A stretch of 8,080 nt of DNA from CAZLPW01 sp964561495. GTDB taxonomy: Bacteria > Fidelibacterota > Marinisomatia > Marinisomatales > UBA1611. How positions within the stretch are numbered: the stretch's first letter is position 1; each line of letters starts with the position of its first letter. The stretch covers positions 1-8,080 of the forward strand of contig CAZLPW010000089.1 of assembly GCA_964561495.1 (NCBI GenBank), read 5' to 3'. Shown here one piece after another: positions 1 through 5,700 of the stretch. The notes under the pieces were generated by a model. It was not told the origin of the DNA, did not search any database, and was given only the letters and a program-made list of their open reading frames with translations. The translations under genes were made by a program, and so were the position numbers.

Positions 1-264
1 CAAGGTTAAATTTACTAATTCACCAATATTTGGAGAAATCTCACCTTGTAATAAATTCCCAGTTGATTCATAAAAATATATAGATGTTGTTTCTTCTATA
101 CTATAACATCCAGATGACATACATCCATCGGTATGATTACTATTAAAATCATTACAATCACCCCAACCTAAATCAACTTCACCTTCCTCACATTCTAATC
201 CATACCCAACACTCATCAATGAGAATATGGTTATCAAAATGATTATTGGGTTTTTATAAATCAT
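1..264 (-). CDS. Secreted leucine-rich-repeat protein, N-terminal fragment
   Basis: This is the first 88 codons of a gene that runs off the left edge, starting at ATG 264-262 with no stop before base 1. Residues 1-22 form a classic signal peptide: a short basic start (MIYK), a hydrophobic run (PIIILITIFSLMSVG) and a likely cleavage after GYG. No lipobox cysteine is placed correctly. The mature part begins with a cysteine-containing segment (LECEEGEVDLGWGDCN, then GCMSSGCYSIEE). It then enters a repeat-like stretch (YFYESTGNLLQGEISPNIGELVNLTL) that resembles the LxGxIPxxIGxLxNL leucine-rich repeat of plant-type LRR proteins. Such proteins are common in Marinimicrobia and are thought to be surface or exported binding proteins; the ligand is unknown. 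It lies 61 bp downstream of the repaired glmS end on the same strand. No clear Shine-Dalgarno is visible (the upstream sequence is T/A-rich). The LRR assignment rests on about one repeat. Confidence 0.72.
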   Translation of the reverse strand, partial: MIYKNPIIILITIFSLMSVGYGLECEEGEVDLGWGDCNDFNSNHTDGCMSSGCYSIEETTSIYFYESTGNLLQGEISPNIGELVNLTL

Positions 265-325
265 AATTTAAAAATAAAGGATTGAAGTAGATGTAAAGTT
301 AACAACTTTTTACTTACTACCGAAT

Positions 326-2169
326 TTATTCAACGGTAACAGACTTTGCTAGATTTCTAGGTTGATCTATTTCACATCCTCTGTATAAAGCTAATTCATA
401 TGCGAGCATTTGTAAAATGATGGAGCAGGTTATCGGGAAAACATGCTTATGAATTTTTGGTATAATCAATATATGGTTCGATAATGACTCCAGTGAATTA
501 TTTATTCTATCTGTTATTGTGATTATAATTCCTTTACGTGCATTACTTCCTCAATATTTACTAATATTTTATTAAAACTATCATCATGAGGAGCAATGAA
601 AACTACTGGCATATTTTTGTCAATTAAAGCTATTGGGCCATGTTTCATTTCAGCAGCAGGGTAACCTTCAGCATGTATATATGAGATCTCCTTTAATTTT
701 AATGCACCCTCTAAAGCAATAGGGAAATTTATACCTCTACCTAAATAAAGAAAATTGTTAGCTTTCCAAGTCTTTTTTGCTACTTTTTTAACTTCATCTA
801 AATTTTTTAGAATAGATACTACATCTTGATCAATATACCTAAGTGCCCTTATCAATTTTTTGCCTTTATTTTTTGAGATATTTTTTTTTCTTCCAAGCTT
901 CAATGCAAGCATAATAAGTACGGTCAATTGCGAAGTGAAAGCTTTTGTGGAAGCAACGCCTATTTCTGGACCTGTGTGAGTAAAAACTCCTGCATCGGTT
1001 TCTCTAGAAATTGTACTACCCACAACATTACATATTCCTAATGTTATAGCGCCCAATTTTTTTGCTTTCCTTATTGCTGCTAATGTATCTGCAGTTTCTC
1101 CTGATTGGCTTATTGCAATTAAAATAGTTTCACTATCTATGATGGCATTTCTATAACGAAATTCCGATGCGTATTCGACATGGACTGGTATTCTGGCATA
1201 TTCTTCTATAAGGTGCTTACCTATTAATCCTGCATGCCAAGATGTACCGCAAGCTGTTATATAAATTCTTGATGCTGATAAAATATTTGGAAAATAGTCT
1301 GCAATTCCACCCAGTTGAGTAGTGCCATCATCTAGATTAATTCTTCCTCGCATAGTATCTGAAATAGAATGTTGTTGATCATGTATTTCTTTTAACATAA
1401 AGTGAGGGAATTCACCTTTTTCAATTTCTTCAATTGTTAAATCAATTTTTGTAAGAGTTTTAGTTACTATATTTTTTGAATCAATTTTAGAAATTGAATA
1501 ATCCTTTTCATCAATTATAACTAATTCATTGTCATCAAGATAAATAACATTACGAGTATATTCGACAATTGGGGAAGCATCACTAGCAATTAAAAATTCC
1601 CCTTCTCCTATGCCTAATACCAATGGGCTTCCCATTCGAGCAGCAATCACTTTATTTGGTTCATCTTCACAAATAACAACTATTCCATAGGCACCAACCA
1701 CCTCTTGCAAAGTAGCTCGCACAGCATCTTCAAAACTAATTTTTTCATTATTATTATAATATAATTCAGAAATTAGTTGAACAAGCACCTCTGAATCTGT
1801 ATCACTAGTAAAAGGGATTCCTCTTTTCTTTAAAACTTGTTTTATTGAATCATAGTTTTCGATGATACCATTATGTACTAATGCAATTTTTTCAGTATGA
1901 TCAACATGAGGATGAGCATTAATATCATTTGGCTCACCATGGGTTGCCCAGCGAGTATGCGCGATACCTAAATTACCTTTAATTGTTGTGTTATCTATAA
2001 ATGACTGAAGGAATGATACTTTCCCAGCTTTTTTTATAAAGTGAAGATTGTTTTTATTTAATACAGCAACCCCCGCAGAATCATAACCTCGATATTCTAG
2101 ACGCTTTAAACCCTTTAATAAAATAGGTATCGAATCTTTACCGCCAACATAACCAACTATACCACACAT
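326..2169 (-). CDS. glmS: Glutamine--fructose-6-phosphate aminotransferase (isomerizing), interrupted by a frameshift
   Basis: GlmS converts fructose-6-phosphate and glutamine to glucosamine-6-phosphate, the first committed step to UDP-GlcNAc, in the cytoplasm. The start is fixed by MCGIVGYVGG, because Cys2 becomes the N-terminal nucleophile. The glutaminase domain (about 2-225) shows RLEYRGYDSAG, HTRWATHG (71-78), HNG (99-101) and SDTDSE. The first SIS domain has ACGTSWHAG (306-314) and SQSGETADT (354-362). GPEIGVASTKAFTSQ (400-414) follows. The second SIS domain has EGALKLKE (487-494) and EMKHGP (507-512), with K491, E494 and H510 matching E. coli K485, E488 and H504. The open frame stops early at 525-523 after 548 residues. 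One missing base near 539-541 explains this: in the other frame 70 more codons follow to TAA at 328-326, ending RGCEIDQPRNLAKSVTVE, with the Schiff-base lysine at 609 (E. coli K603). The repaired length is 614, against about 609 in E. coli. It is likely cotranscribed with the GNAT gene 20 bp upstream. Confidence 0.96.
538..543 (-). other. glmS: Frameshift position in glmS
   Basis: On the coding strand the sequence reads GTA ATG CA CGT AAA GGA, where the protein family expects E-V-x-A-R-x-G. Reading one base back (ATG, then GCA CGT AAA GGA) gives M-A-R-K-G-I-I-I-T and then an unbroken family-like C-terminus. The simplest explanation is loss of one G from an original ATGGCACGT. In the frame as given, translation instead reads HVKEL and stops at 525-523. 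No slippery X-XXY-YYZ heptamer is present here, so programmed -1 frameshifting is not supported by sequence. A sequencing or assembly error is the likeliest cause, since everything downstream is preserved. Confidence 0.88.
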
Positions 2170-2175
2170 AAAATT

Positions 2176-2180
2176 CTCCT
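2176..2180 (-). promoter_or_regulatory. Shine-Dalgarno of glmS
   Basis: The coding strand reads AGGAG then a 6-base spacer (AATTTT) then ATG, a near-ideal ribosome binding site. It falls in the 20-bp gap after the GNAT stop codon (2192-2190), so glmS has its own strong initiation signal inside a probable dicistronic message. There is no room in this gap for a glmS ribozyme. Confidence 0.8.
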
Positions 2181-2189
2181 CAAAAAAAC

Positions 2190-2675
2190 TTATGGTAAAA
2201 ACATAGAATATACTCGCTCATTTTGATCGATATAGTAATGATCTTTTAAAGTAGTCTCATGAGTGAAACCAATCCGCTCATAAAAAACATGTGCATTAGT
2301 ATTATTTTCATGTGTTAAAAGATAAAGTTTTCTTGGGTAGCCGTTCATTTTTCTATACCATTTATAAGCGGAATTTTTCAATTCATCAATAAGTTTTTTT
2401 CCAATTCCCATTCCACGAGCCCTACTTAAAACACAGATTCTATCTAATTCAAATAATCCGTGTTTTGGAAGCCCATGTGGCAACCAGCTTACCAAGCCTA
2501 TTATTTCCTTATTTTCTAAAGCTACTATATAATGAAAATCTTTTTTTAATTCTTCAGTAAAGGCATTGATCGCTTCATTGAGATCATTCATATTATAAAA
2601 ATCAATTAAAACTTTAGCAATTTGATTTTTATCATTATAAGTGGCTGCTCTAAAATAAAAATTATTATTATACAT
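2190..2675 (-). CDS. GNAT-family N-acetyltransferase
   Basis: A complete 161-residue cytoplasmic protein of the GNAT (Gcn5-related) fold, which moves an acetyl group from acetyl-CoA to an amine. Motif A is clear: ELDRICVL (76-83) as the central strand, then RARGMGIGKKL, with the R/Q-x-x-G-x-G acetyl-CoA pyrophosphate loop at R87-G92. Motif B follows as LLTHENNTNAHVFYERIGF (119-137), the usual N-x-x-A-x-x-F-Y-x-x-x-G-F element. Length is typical of a single-domain GNAT. The ATG at 2675 is the first possible start after an in-frame TGA (2693-2691). Only a weak G-rich stretch (AGGATGATGGG) precedes it, so initiation may be modest. The gene ends 20 bp before glmS, which suggests one transcript. 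The substrate cannot be read from sequence: an amino sugar is possible from context, but small amines, aminoglycosides or protein N-termini are equally open. Confidence 0.9.
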   Translation of the reverse strand: MYNNNFYFRAATYNDKNQIAKVLIDFYNMNDLNEAINAFTEELKKDFHYIVALENKEIIGLVSWLPHGLPKHGLFELDRICVLSRARGMGIGKKLIDELKNSAYKWYRKMNGYPRKLYLLTHENNTNAHVFYERIGFTHETTLKDHYYIDQNERVYSMFLP

Positions 2676-2703
2676 AACTAAATCTACCCATCATCCTACA
2701 AAC

Positions 2704-2731
2704 AAAAAACCCCACAAAAGTGGGGTTTTTT
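2704..2731. terminator. Perfect 12-bp hairpin, bidirectional intrinsic terminator
   Basis: Left arm AAAAAACCCCAC (2704-2715), loop AAAA (2716-2719), right arm GTGGGGTTTTTT (2720-2731). The two arms are exactly complementary. Either strand gives a GC-core stem followed by six T residues, so it can terminate transcription both ways. It begins 23 bp past the stop codon of the large secreted protein and most simply ends that transcript. It sits only 28 bp before the GNAT start codon, leaving almost no room for an independent promoter downstream of it. Confidence 0.9.
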
Positions 2732-2754
2732 ATTAATTAAGAAAGCGGGTAGAA

Positions 2755-5700
2755 TTACTTTAGAAGAACCATCTTCTTCATCTGCCTAAAGCTACCTGTT
2801 TCAATTGTGTATATATACATACCCGCAGCGACCGGAAGCCCTAGTTCATTGGTCGCATCCCAGGTAACTGATTTATACCCTGCGCTTTCAATTCCATTTA
2901 CCAAGGACTTTACCTTTCTTCCCATAACATCATAAATAGCTATACTTACAACCTCATCTACGGGAAGTTGATACTCAATCTGAGTTGTTGGATTAAACGG
3001 ATTAGGATAGTTCTGGTTCAACGCGTACTCAACAGGTATTGCGTCAGCAGCGAGTCCGAGTACCATAGTCCCGACTCTCACAATAAGGCCAGATCCTGCA
3101 GACAGACTAAGAGAGCTAAAGCTGCGCATATCTTCAAAGTATTGCCCACCATCATTACTAAAGCCAATCTCATACTCATCTGGCATCGATTCCAGGCTCC
3201 ACGATACATTGATCATCTGCTCACTGGATTCAACAGAGAGTACCCACTCCTGGTACCCACCAGCGGGAACCTCCGAGCGTATATCTTTTGTAAAGCTACT
3301 ACCCAGTGGATGCTCCCACTCAGGGTGCGATGTAAACAAAGAAACATAAGCAGGACCTGGTGGAATAGGAGGCTTAAGAGCATCGTGCTCAGTGTCAAAT
3401 ATATCTGTCGCAGTCTCGGAATGCCCAATGATCATCATATTGTCACTGGCTCCATCTGTTTGAGCCTCGAATGCGATAGACCAACCTTCATCCCGGTCTC
3501 TTTCTCTGTGCCCGTGCCCAGCAGAATGAGCGTGTATAGGCATTACCATCTCAACTCCATTTTCTATAACCGAGATCCAGTACCCGCTCCATGGTGACAG
3601 ATGCGTAGCGATTTCATAGCCACTACCATTGTAGCCATATATACTATTAACCCAGCCTTCACCAACAGCTTCATTGTAGGACTTTGTGTTACCATCCTTT
3701 ATAAACAGTAGACTGTCAGCGCTCACATCAATAACAAGTGGATTACTGACCAGATCCCAGCCTACAGATAGGTTTACGCTATAGTCAAAGTCAATAGGCA
3801 TACCGCTAACATCAACAGTCGCGTCTTGTGTTGAACCCAGCCAATAACCTTCAGAAGCTTTTAAGACACCGTTGTAGGTGTACCCGTTGTCAACATAGTC
3901 AAATGTATCCCAGTAGTCAGAAAAATCATCACCAAGATTGACCTCCATAGAGTCATTGTAAGGATTCATAGGAACACCCCACAGTGTCCAACCTGTTGAG
4001 ATATTTGTTGACAGAGTATGACCAGCTATTGTGATCACATGGTCGCTCATCTTTTCTGTAACATTGCCAGCGTAATCCTTCAACACAACCTTAAACATTG
4101 CATCAGTAATTACCTCAGCATCAGGGGCTGTCCAGTCTAGTATATTGACTGGCTCATCAGTAGACAACTCTTCAACAAAGGTCGATCCACCGTCAGCTGA
4201 AAACATGACCACCACAGAATCAACCCAGAAGCCGTCCGATGACATCCAATATAATTGATACAGGTAATCGGATACATAAATCGCAGGGCCGTGAAACGAT
4301 GGGCCAAGCTCAAGCTCTGGTGGCGTCACGTCTCCGACACTCAGCCTGAAGTGATATAGGCTATCGGCAACAGCGACAAAAGAGTGCGATGGGCCATCAC
4401 CTAAATGAAACCTCTCTCCTGTACCAAGATCCTCTAGTATCATCGGCAGGTCAATCACATTATACGCATCAAATTCTATAGATGCTTCACCATCAGTTGT
4501 TGACCAAAAATGGAAGTCCCAAACCTGCATCGTATCCTCTAGTCCAACCTCAGGCTTAATATCACTAGAGAAATTATCCCCTAGGAAATTATTCCACTCT
4601 GGATGATGAAAGTAAAGGTTTACACTGTTTCCAGGTGCCAACGGCGGCTCAAGCTCATCATAGTTGGAGTCAAACCCATTGGTCGCATTAGGGGCAACGC
4701 CTACATAGTTAAAATCATCGATATACTCTCCCACTGAGGCTCTAATCTGAACGCTCCAAGTAAGATCATAGACTGTGGTATCTGTAGGGTTAGTTTGGCC
4801 TGGAATCTCTAATATAAAATTGAAGTTCCTGCTATTCGGATGATCGTGCCAACCTCCTGTACTCCAGGTTGCATGATTTTCTGGAGAATCAATGCCCGGC
4901 TGACCGCCTGCCCAGTTGGTATAGTCAAGGGGCTCACCACTGACCCATCTCCAATCACCTTCCTCTTCATGGTCTGATAATCCGATCCATGGTCCCCAGT
5001 TATTAATCGTCAGGTCAATCCCAAGATCATCCACAAGGTGTGATCTTTCCTCATCGCTTGTGATCGTTGCAAGATGTCCACCCGCCTCTTCGCATGCTAG
5101 CTTAGCGGCATCCCAGAATAATTGATAGTCAGACATATAGTAGCAGCTGCCTTCATAACCTCCAACAAAAGTGAAGCCGTCGATCTCGCTTCCGCAGTCA
5201 AAACCAGATTCAAGGCCAGGAGCATTAGATGACCACTCTGCGCCATTGATAAGTGATCCATTAAAATCACCACCCGCTAGATCATGAACTATGTCTCCCA
5301 TACCATGGTTAAAGTTCCAATAGTTGATAAGACCTGGTTCACTGCCACTTAGTTGAGAGTTCATATGAAATTGTATATCCTCTTGTGTTCTGTCAAAGTC
5401 CCAAATTCGAACTTCATCGATAAATCCATGAAAATAAGCATCTGCATATTGCGATTTACCGATCCAATTATTTGTTGTGTTTCCGTTTCCAATATCCGCA
5501 GGCCTCAGAGTCATATTTGTATTCTCTCCCACCATTTCACCATTAATATACATTTTTCCATGGTTATCATCATTTAGCGTAATGGCAATATGATTCCATA
5601 CCCCTGCCTCAATTGGGATTGAAGAATCAACTATTTGCTCCCCTGAGCCGCTGTTAAGTACAAATCTTGGGTAATTAGATGTGCCAGGGCCGGATGTTAT

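Noticed and set aside
295..309. Inverted repeat AAAGTT-AAC-AACTTT between glmS and the LRR gene
   Set aside because: The stem is only 6 bp and AT-rich with a 3-base loop, and there is no GC core. It is too weak to call a terminator or operator in sequence this AT-rich.
2170..2189. glmS ribozyme or other long leader upstream of glmS
   Set aside because: Only 20 bp separate the GNAT stop from the glmS start, with just a Shine-Dalgarno. The 79-bp gap before the GNAT gene is filled by the terminator hairpin.
2676..2703. TAGGAT-like -10 element upstream of the GNAT gene
   Set aside because: A weak four-of-six match with no acceptable -35 at the right distance. Such matches are expected by chance.
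2968..3597. Plus-strand open frame of 209 codons opposite the large gene
   Set aside because: It lies wholly antisense to well-supported conserved domains, and its translation is rich in Arg, Cys and Ser without recognisable motifs. The same applies to the shorter open frames at 5353-5577, 6358-6594, 6555-6740 and 7469-7726 (+) and 3213-3428 and 6948-7136 (-).
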